Shown piece after piece: positions 52,889-64,000 of a DNA stretch of 64,000 nt (position 1 is its first letter; the number at the start of each line of letters is the position of its first letter). The notes below the pieces were generated by a model. The model was not told the origin of the DNA. It did not search any database and saw only the letters and a list, made by a program, of their open reading frames with translations. A program made the position numbers and the translations under genes. This stretch comes from Pteria penguin (taxonomy: Eukaryota; Mollusca; Bivalvia; Pterioida; Pteriidae), in contig CM068588.1 of assembly GCA_035048485.1 (NCBI GenBank), positions 23,334,324 to 23,398,323 on the forward strand, given 5' to 3'.

Positions 52889-54377
52889 CTCAGGGACTTA
52901 AAACACGTCGAAAATTTTTTTTTCCTGTTAAAACATAAATGCTTTGAAAATAAATCGATTTGAATATCTACTTGATATTGCGTGATTGCAGTAACGTTCA
53001 TGCTATCGACGAGACAAATCACTCAACCATAACGTAATACTGCTCATTCGTGCGCTTTTCAAAAAGTACTCGACCACGTGCTCTACACTGAGTCATTTTC
53101 TTCAGAAATAACGTATATTGGTACCTAGTGCCTTTATCTATGCAGATTTCAAACTGTGCTTCATTATAACTAAAATGTCGAGATTGTCTGAGCAACAGAG
53201 TATTCTGTTCTTGGCCTTGTGGTATCATCGCAGTACGCTTCAACGTCCATTTGTCTACAAACACAAGACTTGTACGGAAGTATCGGACCACAGGAATTGT
53301 TAAGGATCGTCCTCTAAGTGGTAAGCCGCGCGTAACGACAAGACGTCAAGACGATTTCATAAGGCAACGTCATCTACATGACAGGTTTGCGACAGCCGTA
53401 AGCACGTCAAGAGATGTGATAGGTCGTCACGGTAGGCAAATCAACTCCAGGACAGTACGCCCACAATTGAAAGAGCAAGGTTTGCTATGCCTTCGCCCAC
53501 TGTAAGGCTTGATCCTAACTCCTCGCCACCGAAGAAATCGTCTGACCTGGTCTCGGAACATGCTTGCTAGTCGAGGTAATTGGCATGACGTGGTACTCAG
53601 CGATGCATCAAGATTCAATTTCTCCATGGCTGACGGAAGACAGCGCATTTATAGGAGACGCAATGAACGTTTTGCCGCAAACTGCATAATTGAACGTGAG
53701 AAATTTGGCGGTGGTGACGTCATGGTTTGGGGAGCCATCAATCAACATTTCAAATTATCACTTGTTATTTTGAGGAACACTCTTACCGCGAGGCGCTACA
53801 TCGATGACGTTTTACAGTCTGAGCTCCTTCCATTAATTCAACGTCATCAAACTGTCAACAATCCGTTGACGTTTCAACAAGACAACGCACGTCCGCAAAC
53901 GGCTAGAGTCACCTTAAACTTTCTAAACATCCAGGGAATTAATGTAATGGATTTCCCAGCACGTTCACCCGACCTCAATCCTATAGAGCACACGGGGGAT
54001 GAGTTAGGGAGACGCTTACGTAAACGTCACCGTCAACCAAGAACTGTGGATGAGTTGACACGTGCTCTTCAAGAAGAGTGGAATAATATTCCTATGAGAA
54101 AAATTCGAACTTTATGTCTATCCATGTGGTCCAGAGTGCGTGCGTGCGTTAAAGCAAATGGGGTGGGGGGGGGGGGGGTACTCATTGCTAAACAAAACAC
54201 ATGAAATTTTGGACATTTCATAACTGATGAAATCAAATCATTTTTTAAAAGATGGTATCAATCATATTGTCAAATATAATTAAAATTTTCGAAATAAATC
54301 AAGTTTGATGCAATTATTTACCCTAGTTGTTGATTAAACTATAATGATATTAGATAGGCGTTTTTAAGGTCCCTGAG
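52889..54377 (+). mobile_element. Tc1-like transposon, both ends present, transposase broken
   Basis: Terminal inverted repeats CTCAGGGACTTAAAA and TTTTTAAGGTCCCTGAG are flanked by TA on each side (52887-52888 and 54378-54379), the Tc1/mariner target duplication. The element is 1489 bp and carries one transposase gene in the plus orientation. A G-tract lies near its end (54164-54178). It is inserted just beyond the Naiad relic. Confidence 0.88.
53158..54204 (+). pseudogene. Tc1-like DD34E transposase, frame-shifted and interrupted
   Basis: Three segments cover one protein. 53174-53250 has a damaged helix-turn-helix (MSRLSEQQ). 53251-53502 has GIVKDRPLSGKPRVTTRRQDDF, the second HTH, up to TAA at 53503-53505. 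53509-54204 has the catalytic domain. The catalytic residues in the last segment are Asp32 (LSDASRF), Asp125 (FQQDNARPQTAR) and Glu160 (SPDLNPIEH), with 34 residues between the last two, i.e. DD34E. The usual HLWDELG reads HTGDELG here. A frameshift near 53250 and the stop show it is inactive. Confidence 0.9.
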
Positions 54378-54379
54378 TA

Positions 54380-55540
54380 TATTTGACAAAGATATGTACA
54401 TAAAATTTTGTAAGAAGTTTAACTTGTTTATGAACTTTTTATATAAGCATCGTCTATACAATAATAGTTTTACCTTGAAATTCCTGAAAATGTAAAGCCT
54501 TGGTGTATAAACATCTTTAAAACTGTAGGTTTGAATGATCGGATTGATTTTGAGCGTTAAAAATATATGAGACTTTGTTGTCGATATTGCTATGTAAAAT
54601 TTGTTAATTAAATGTGATCCGAACGACATCAAGTTTTCTTTGTTAATGAAGATATATTAGATATTTTAGATATAGTATACCTTGAATTTCCAGAGTGTGC
54701 CATGACGTCTATAATAAATAAGACTCTCCTGGTTGGCTATACGAATCGATCAATGAAAATTGTTTGTACAATGCTATGTACCTGTGTGTCTGTTTAATGT
54801 CCTTTTACTTTGACGTAGACGATAATGTAGGAGTTTATTGGGGGTTTGCTTTTAAACCGGGCAGTAAATCCAGATTTAAAGTGTTATTAGAATGATCACA
54901 ATTTTTCTATATTATCTGCCTATCTACAGAAAAGTCGCTCACAAAATATTATTCTCATGCGTGACGCCGATCTCCAGATATATACAATAAGCAATAAAAA
55001 GTTCGATACCTTTTTTCAGTAGTTAATCGCCATAATATGTGACGTCAGAAGTTGTACAGGCGATTTTTTCTTGATTTTACATTATTACGTTAAACTTTGA
55101 AGTATGACGTCATACTAAATGAGGTTAAAAGTTGTACAAAGCTTCTGTAAAAAGTTAAACGGAACGTCTTTTATTTTGTACGTGATACTAGGCAAATCGG
55201 TATTTTAAAACATCTCCCAGAGAAATACTGAAGCAGGGAAAGTTATAATTTCTATCAATGGAGGAATAATTCATGAAAACGCAAAATTCTCTAGCATTCT
55301 AATATCACTTTGAAATTAGGATAATACTAAGTTTGCCTCTTTAGGGGCTACTGAGATAATCTTTTGCCTTAGCCTGTCTCGGATTACCAATCCATATTAT
55401 AACGAGAACACAGATTAATGAAAATATCTGATCAATAAAATTGGTGTCTACGATTACCAATCAAAGATCTTGGACTGAAAAACGTAAAGATGATCAATAT
55501 GCTATCTCATTGAAATATATATGTCCCTAAAACGTGTATG
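54380..55540. other. Unassigned AT-rich stretch
   Basis: There are no convincing coding or repeat structures. TGACGTCA-like motifs occur at 55040 and 55106, without further context. Confidence 0.3.
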
Positions 55541-55549
55541 ACCCGAATG

Positions 55550-56520
55550 GAAAAAATCATATGCTTCGATTTTACAAAATACGAAAAAGCAAAATCACGT
55601 CTCTAAATCGTCAAATCCCTTTCCCGAAGGACACGATCCCTCTCCAAAAAACGTTATTATACAAATGTTAATGGTCGGAGTTTATTTATGAAGAAAGGAT
55701 TTCCGAAAACTGCACTGTTTCCACGTTTTCTTATCGCTTATTCTCAGACGCATCCTTAAATTTACAAACTTTGTTTATCTCTAAACATTTGGTCAAAAAT
55801 CAAAGAAATAGTGTTGGAATATATTATTTTATGGTTACAAAGTACTGCAATAAGAATACAAAATGTACTTAAAGACTAAAGAGGAGGACACATTTACAAA
55901 TTCGGTGTTGAATTGCTCCCAGAGATAATTTCTAACTCATTTATTTCCTTTCTTTTTGTAGAATCGCTTAAGTCCTTTGACCATTCCACTTTCATTTTGA
56001 TATTCCTTCCACATTGTTCTTTTACCTATTGTACACAGGAGTGTGGCCATGTGTTTACTTTTTTCACGTGTTCAACGTTGAATCGGTATATTCTGAAACG
56101 TAATACTTTTTACCAGTCTAGAAAAATAGGCATACTCCTCATTTTGTTTTTAAATTTATGCTTTTATTAGAAATATCGGATCAAACAGATTTAATTTCTT
56201 CTCCTTCCATGTTTGTAGATATTCTCTCCATGCATTTCACATGTCGTATGCATGCCTTTGTCTATGCATATACTATTTCCTCGTGTATAGTCCTATCCTA
56301 TGATTCCCTGTATTCAATATTGACCCGGAAATTATTTACCATAGAGTTTCGTTTTATTCCGATTATTGTGATATCCTTAGACTACAGGGACTGGTTTTTC
56401 ATTGAATTAAGAAACTACCACGATACTTGAAGTATAGACGTAACCCTTATTTTACTCAATTTCTGTTTTGATTGCATATATTCGAATCATATAGCTTTAA
56501 GACGTCACGAGTGAGAGATG
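55550..56520. repeat. Diverged ~1-kb repeat, second copy (see 17450-18300)
   Basis: Collinear with 17450-18300: GCTTCGATTTTACAAAATAC, GCAAAATCACGTCTCTAAA, ACGATCCCTCTCCAAAAAACG, ATTTACCATAGAGTTTCGTT and TTATTCCGATTATTGTGATA. It has two short open frames (55913-56170 and 56158-56430), which the other copy does not share. Confidence 0.6.
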
Positions 56521-58216
<1,696 letters not shown>

Positions 58217-58682
58217 TATACTCCAATATTTAATTAATTAACCAATATTTAAAAATTATCGTATTATGACGTCAATAAGCCTGTCTTACGTAACCATCAC
58301 TCCACATTTTTATCCAATGGTTTTCACCCCCATATCGCTATGATGAAGAGGTGATGTTACGTGTTTAAGGACAATTTATTACTGAGCATAACAAACTGAA
58401 AATAAGATAACAAAGATGATGATAATGACAACACGGATACATAGATATGTCACAGTATTAGTGACAAATTTGAAGTTAACAACGTAGATCCCTACTCCTG
58501 GTTTAAACAGATTGCCTTATTCTTTGAGAATACTGTTCTAATGATTTGGAAAACAACAAGCATAGGAGGATAAATAATGTATTATCAAAGATGTGGTACT
58601 ATATATATTAAGGCATTCTGATGGGAAAATATTGAATTTCAATTAATAGGAAGATAGAACAGTTACCGACTCCGCCGCATGA

Positions 58683-58855
58683 CAGTTGGTTGATTGATTG
58701 GTGTTTTGTGTCGCTTTCAACAATTTTTCAGTTATATCGCGAATGGAAGCAGGAGGTAACCAACCTCTTAAACATAGTGGCCATCCCGGGAATTGAACCC
58801 GGATCCTCGGCACCGCAAGTCACACGCTTAACCACTACACCAAGCCTGCCCCTGC
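58683..58855 (-). repeat. tRNA-derived SINE, family II
   Basis: On the minus strand, box A is TGGTGTAGTGGTTAAGCGTG and box B is GGGTTCAATTCCCGGGATGG. The body is CACTATGTTTAAGAGGTTGG, TACCTCCTGCTTCCATT, and the tail is CACCAATCAATCAACCAAC. A body fragment of the same family lies at 23005-23050 in TMBIM4 intron 2. Confidence 0.75.
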
Positions 58856-58859
58856 CCGC

Positions 58860-59075
58860 ACGACAGAGGTCACCACGGAAATATACAGTATTCAGTGTAA
58901 TGATTTGAAGAACATTACAAAAATATTCGATTAATGGCAGTTCATACACGCAAGTCATCTATAATGTATAACAAATCCAATTACAGTTTTTGTTTGAATA
59001 AGTAAGAAAAAAGAGGAGTTACTGGCTGAGTTATGTGGCAAAAGTCACCATGGAGCTATACAATACATGAAATTA
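58860..59075 (-). repeat. Naiad 3'-terminal fragment
   Basis: GAACATTACAAAAATATTCG and GAGGAGTTACTGGCTGAGTT, CACCATGGAGCTATACAATA match the end of the element at 38729-38850, in the same order but with a different intervening segment. Confidence 0.55.
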
Positions 59076-59649
59076 TACAGAAGGAAAACAGCACACAAAT
59101 ATCATACATGTTAGCTACCTAGACAATTCTCTTTCAGGTATAAACAATTAAATAGCGCTTTTAAAACTCTAACACTTGATAAAAAGAATAGTAATAAAGA
59201 AATAGGACAAACAATCATATACAAGCCACCCACCCCACTCCTGCGGTTTTTCTTGGAAAGTTCGACATATTTTCGCTACATAAATTGCATAGCTACAAGA
59301 CAATATCTATGTAATTTGCCGCCAATGTATGTCGTCCACACATCCGTATATTGTGGTGCAGTGCGGTTCTAACATTAGAATGGCCGGATAACGAATTTGT
59401 GATTGTCAATGGTTTCAGGAACAGATAAATCTGTCCCTGTGTATGTTGGATTTCCAGGTACCACATAACTTTGAATGTCTTTTTAGGATTGGAATTACAA
59501 AGACAAAAATTTGTTGTTATCAAAAAGCTTTGATGATGGTTTCCATCGGGATGTCCAAAATGGCTTGTTTGACAGTCTCGAAAGAATGCCAAAAGACAAA
59601 CCTTGTTACCATGGCCACCAAATTCAATTTGTTCAAAAACCTTTATTTT

Positions 59650-61675
59650 GCAATAAAGCCAAAGGCTCAAGTGAGCTATAGTCATAGTGCGCCGTCCGTC
59701 GTCGTCGTCGTCAGCGGCGGCGGCGTCCGTCCGTCGTTAACTTTTTCACATTTTCGACTTCTTCTCTGGAACTACATTGCAGATTTGGATCAAACTTTGT
59801 GTAAATGATGTACTCAAGGTTCCCTACTAAAATTGTGTTCGGGATCCAGATTCCCTAAGGGGTGGATCCAGGGTACCCCTCTTCAAACATTTTCTCCTCT
59901 AGAACCAGTACATAAATGGGGAAACTAATTGCATTTCAACAATCTATAAAGATGGGTTATTAAAAATTGTGTTCGGGGTTAAGATCCGTCAAATAGAAAT
60001 TTACGCTTTATTGACGTGTTTCTGCACTTAGTCATTTCAATGAAGAAAAGTGTCATGTTTTTCAGTTAATTGATATTAATGATTTCTTTAAAATGACTAT
60101 TTTGATCATAATTGACTGTGGTAATGTATATTATTGTGAAAGAATTTTGTCATTATCTCAATTTTTGGATTTTTTAAGACTTCCAAAAAAAAAAAAAGGG
60201 GGGGGGGGAGTGGCCATTTTTCACATTTTCAACTTTTTCTACAAAACCACATGAAAGATTTTAATGAAACATGGAATACATGAAGTACTAAAAGTCCTCT
60301 ATCAATTTGGTAAATTTCATACAAATTGGTTAACAGATAATGCTACCATGTCTAAAAAGTAGGTCTCACAATGGTACATATACCACTTGATAATTGAAAT
60401 ATGGAGAGTAGTGGTTCAAATCAGCGGTGGTCAAATTATTTTTTACACATCTAAATAAGTTTTTAGATGTTTCTCAACACTCAACATATGAAATTAGGCA
60501 GTTTTACGTTTGAGACTTCCAAAAAAAAAAGGGGGGGGTTGGTTGGCCATTTTTCACATTTTTAACTTTTTCTACAAAACTGTTTGAAGGATTTTAATAA
60601 ATCTTGGTAGAAATAAGTCACTTATGATCTTCTTCAAATTCTGTTGTTTTCGTCTAGACCTCTTTACAGGTGGCGCCACCATAGTCAAAAGTAGGTCACA
60701 AAAGAGTTCCCTCTTTTAACAATATTCTTTTTCATACGGGCTGTATACAGAGACAAACAGAATGCATAGAAATGATCTAGAGGGATGAGTGAAGACGTAT
60801 TGTCATTTTGGTTCCCTTCCAAAATAAAATTTTAGAATTTTTTTTCGACATTTCTTTGGACTTGGTGATTCAATGCAGAAAAGTGTCATATTTCCTATTT
60901 AATTGATAATGATTTCTTATGGACTATTGTGATCATAATTATGGTAAGGATTGTTACTTTGAAAGAATTTTGTCAATATCTCAATTTTTGGATTTTCTAT
61001 GAATTTTTTAAGACTTCCAAATGAGGGTGTATAGGAACAATTCAATCACATTTTTCACTTCTGCTGTTATACCACATGAAAGATTTTAATGAAGCATGGA
61101 ATACATGAAGTACTAAAGGTCCTTTATCAATTTGGTAAATTTCATCCGAATTGGTTAACAGATAATGCAACCATGTCTAAAAATAAGGTCTCACAATGGT
61201 ACATATACCACTGGGTAATTGAAATATGGAGAGTAGTGGTTCACATCCAGCTGTGGTCAAAAAAAATTTTTTTCATTTCTTTACACATCTAAATAAGGTT
61301 TTAGATGTTTTTCAACACTCAACATATGAAATTAGGCAATTTTAAGTTAGATCTGGACAATATTTGAAACAATTGTTGTTCATGACCCAGACTTGAAATC
61401 AGTCAAAAAAAGGCCCCGCCTAAAGAAAATGGCTAACTTGTTGCCCTGAATGACATTTTGCAGAGACAAAGGAAATGCTTAATATCAAAATCACCTGAAT
61501 GTATGTGCAAAAAAGTGTTGTTTTTTTGTTCTAGCCTGAAATAAAATTTGACATATTTTCAACATCTGTGTTGACTTAGTCACATTAATGCAAAAATAAA
61601 TGAATTCTTCCTTCATGCATGACTGATCATCTAGGTACTCAGGTGAGCGATATAGGCCCACTTAGGCCTCTTGTT
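59650..61675 (+). mobile_element. Helentron-like non-autonomous repeat, family H, longest copy with internal tandem duplications
   Basis: The 5' end is AAAGGCTCAAGTGAGCTATA followed by a GTC-rich tract (59695-59735). The body contains at least three partial repeats of the block CACATTTT-AACTTTTTCTAC, CATGAAAGATTTTAATGAA, AGGTCTCACAATGGTACATA (around 60220, 60540 and 61050), each preceded by an A-run/G-run. The 3' end is CTCAGGTGAGCGATATAGGC, then CCACTTAGGCCTCTTGTTTT. The second half is close to the 15.3-kb copy. Confidence 0.65.
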
Positions 61676-62080
61676 TTTATCTTTGCCCATGGGTATGTAA
61701 TTGATATCATAAATGAAAATTTTGTTATTTCGTAAACCATATTCTTATTCTTTAATCTACAATCTCTGGAGCAAAACCAAGAATTGGAAGAAAACTGCAT
61801 TATATATACATTGTTCTAATCTTTTGTTTATAACCCCATGAAGATATGAAATATACCATAAATTGTCATTTTGAAAGACATTAACACTTATTATTTTAAG
61901 TACCAATTTTAGGATAATACACTTCCCCAATTTATTCCTAAATGAGTGAAAATCTTATAAACCCTTCAGGAAAATTTATGGAAGAGAAAACAGAAAAAAT
62001 CTGACGGAGTAGCATGATACAAATCACATCGGACATGTAATAAAACAAATATATACTCAAATAAACACAGACAACCATCA
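61676..62080. other. Unassigned AT-rich stretch
   Basis: Nothing recognised. Confidence 0.3.
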
Positions 62081-62084
62081 AAAC

Positions 62085-63090
62085 GACATTACAAAAATAG
62101 TCGATCGTATTGCATTTACGATGTAAAGATGATGGATAAGTCCAAAAATCATAAAACCAGAGGACATACAAAATCAGTGAAAATGAAAAACAAATGGAAA
62201 ATAACAAAATATGTCTACTTGAAGAGCATATCTGAACCCCTGTGATGGAGTGAGATCAGGTGCCCGGGGAGAGTGAGCATCTCCCGCTTGCTAGAAACAC
62301 CCGTCACATATACCCAGTAGAAAGAGTAAAATCGTGTAAATTCCATATGTATTTATATATGGAGAGGTCGAAGTAGGTAACCTTCTAGTATAGAAGGCGT
62401 CAAATCTGTGTAAAATGATCGGAATCGGTCTCAGTCCAGAATATCATTTAAAAGTCTGGATAACGAGATATCATATGGAGTAATAAGAGTCTCGTAACGA
62501 CCATAGAATTTCCTCAGTGACATTGCTAGTCTAGCACATATATAACCCTGGTTGAGCAGCTTAACTGAAAGTCACCTAGCCCTCAGAACAAAGTCACTGT
62601 AATTTGAACATGCTCTGGAATAACGTATTAACTGAGATATGAAGATGCCGTATGCGGGCGATGATGGAATTTTGCTACTTATGAAAGGAAAGTTTGTGAT
62701 AGGGAAATTAAAATCGTCACGTTTGTCATAGAGTGAGGTGTTCAATTGACCATTAATTTCGAAAGACAACATAATATCTAAATACGAAGTAGAATTACTA
62801 CTTTCTGTGGTTTCTTTGACTTCAAGTTCACTTGGATAGATGATGCTAAGGTAATCCGCGAATGAAGGATTATTAATTGAAAGCAAGTCATCTATATATC
62901 TGTAAGTAAAATTGAAGCCAAGAGCCAATTGTTTTTTTCCTTGCGAAAGCAAAGACTGAATGAATTCAGCTTCGTATGAGTAAAGAAATATGTCAGCCAG
63001 AAGCGGAGCACAGTTAGTGCCCATTGGAATGCCGACAATTTGTTGAAAAACCTTACCTCCAAACACCACAAATACTAACTTACGGCGGTA
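62085..63090 (-). pseudogene. Naiad-type PLE, C-terminal RT half and tail
   Basis: The frame 63069-62572 encodes VGIPMGTNCAPLLADIFLYS, YRYIDDLLSINNPSF (catalytic Asp pair), TSYLDIMLSFEINGQL, YDKRDDFNFPITNFPF and IPSSPAYGIFISQLIRYSRA, all strongly PLE-like. After a frameshift near 62575 the protein continues in another frame as KLLNQGYICARLAMSLRKFY and ends near 62438. The tail (62300-62220 minus: AGCGGGAGATGCTCACTCTC, CCGGGCACCTGATCTCACTC) and TTTTTGTAATGTCG complete the 3' end. The N-terminal half is missing. Confidence 0.8.
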
Positions 63091-63109
63091 ATATTTAAAT
63101 AAGACATGT

Positions 63110-63640
63110 CACTCAATTATTGTTAACCGGTTTACGGGCGCACACTTTCCCACTCATTGCAAAAGCAGCATACAGCAGGACACACATTTGAAAAATTCAT
63201 AAATCATACAGGGAACAAGGATCAATAGTTTTTTCAAGACGAGAGCTCATAAAAATTTTGAATACTAAAAGTTATATGGAACAGTATGAAACATGTTAAG
63301 AGACATCAACATAAATTTATCATTAATCTGTAAGACTCCCGACTGACAGCCAGAAGGGACGAGGCTCAGGATATTGTCTTCTGGACAAGCCTTCTCTTAG
63401 AGACACAACTGTCCTTTTAGTCGGCGTGCAACACTCAAGTATGTCAGCATAAGACTGAATGGGGCCGAATACGAGAAATGTGGTCTTTGCGATGATACTG
63501 GGGCATATTGTCGATGACAAAGGTGTATATTAATTTAGAACCCGACAAGATAAAAATATTGGAACCTATGACCTTCCCTAGCTTGTATACTAGATCATCG
63601 TAAGAATTTTGCTGGATACATATCGTTACGAAGCCGAATT
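63110..63640 (-). mobile_element. Second Naiad-type 3' fragment, joined upstream of the RT fragment
   Basis: On the minus strand: GAAAGTGTGCGCCCGTAAAC, GGCTGTCAGTCGGGAGTC, GCACGCCGACTAAAAGGACA and TATCATCGCAAAGACCACAT, homologous to 38.9-39.35 kb. It abuts the RT fragment head to tail at about 63090-63110, the partial tandem arrangement common in PLEs. Confidence 0.65.
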
Positions 63641-64000
63641 TAGATAAAATGATCTGTTAAATTTCATAAACGTTTTACGACATTTATGATATTTTCAACA
63701 TCACTAAAATCAAAAGATATATATGTTCTATATTTATTTTAACCACCAGTGCGGTGTCACTGCTGGTGGACAAATAGTTCCCGAGGGCATCATAAGTGGT
63801 TTTCAGAGTTCATTCCTCATCAGAAATAAACAGACAGATTAGCGTATATTATCCAAATGCATTTACTAGTGAAAACGGAAGCCGCAAAGTCAAATATATA
63901 GTTATAGGCTAGATAGGACTTACTTTGTCAGAGAAAATTCTCTGTAATTCCAAAAATAAATGTACTGAAACAGATGTCATCCAAAATTTTTGTGCTGTTT
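63641..64000. other. Right edge, unassigned
   Basis: A short inverted pair CCACCAGTGCGGTGTCACTG / CTGGTGG is seen near 63742-63769. Otherwise nothing is recognised. Confidence 0.3.

Noticed and set aside
59293..59808. Two overlapping open frames of 121-130 codons on opposite strands
   Set aside because: They fall partly in family H repeat sequence; composition is not protein-like and no similarity was recognised.

Overview
This window looks like an AT-rich nuclear segment of a marine invertebrate, most probably a bivalve mollusc. The reasons are spliced genes with small exons and large introns, dense tRNA-derived SINEs, N-terminal-endonuclease Penelope-like elements (Naiad type), a DIRS retrotransposon, and dispersed repeats rich in AGGTCA-like half-sites. 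The species assignment is inference. No prokaryotic gene, rRNA, canonical tRNA gene or CRISPR array is visible.

Two host loci are supported. (1) Minus strand, 13598 to 512 and beyond the left edge: the 5' exons of a DHX36/RHAU-like G-quadruplex helicase gene. It carries an old tandem duplication of its N-terminal exon block, five exons at 13.6-11.15 kb and four at 4.25-0.5 kb. Each block encodes a Gly/Arg-rich stretch and an RHAU-specific motif. All nine exons can be spliced into one open frame; the helicase core would lie outside the window. (2) Plus strand, 22275-32736: a complete seven-exon TMBIM4 (Lifeguard 4 / Golgi anti-apoptotic protein) gene of 242 aa. The two genes are head to head, about 8.7 kb apart.

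The rest is mostly mobile DNA. 0-11 kb, inside DHX36-like introns: a Tigger-like relic, a Mutator-type foldback MITE with a 9-bp target duplication, a small TA-flanked MITE, a minisatellite with nuclear-receptor-like half-sites, and minus copies of a Helentron-like repeat. 13.6-22 kb, intergenic: the same repeat family, a diverged 1-kb repeat shared with 55.5-56.5 kb, a Naiad 3' end with an internal CA microsatellite, a MITE nested in another repeat, and an 80-bp palindromic MITE with an 11-bp duplication. 34-37 kb: two decayed coding relics, one a Crypton-type tyrosine recombinase. 38-49 kb: a Naiad copy with GIY-YIG endonuclease, CxC motif and an in-frame UGA but no RT; an almost intact DIRS element (gag-like ORF, RT/RNase H with two lesions, intact tyrosine recombinase, 45-bp inverted termini, an 86-bp perfect hairpin); and 21-bp minisatellites on both sides. 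51-54.4 kb: a Naiad RT relic and a full-length but broken Tc1 transposon. 55-64 kb: repeats, a long AT microsatellite, a large Helentron-like copy, and head-to-tail Naiad fragments.

Only the two host genes appear to have cellular roles: RNA G-quadruplex handling, and ER/Golgi calcium and cell-survival control. There is no sign that they work together.
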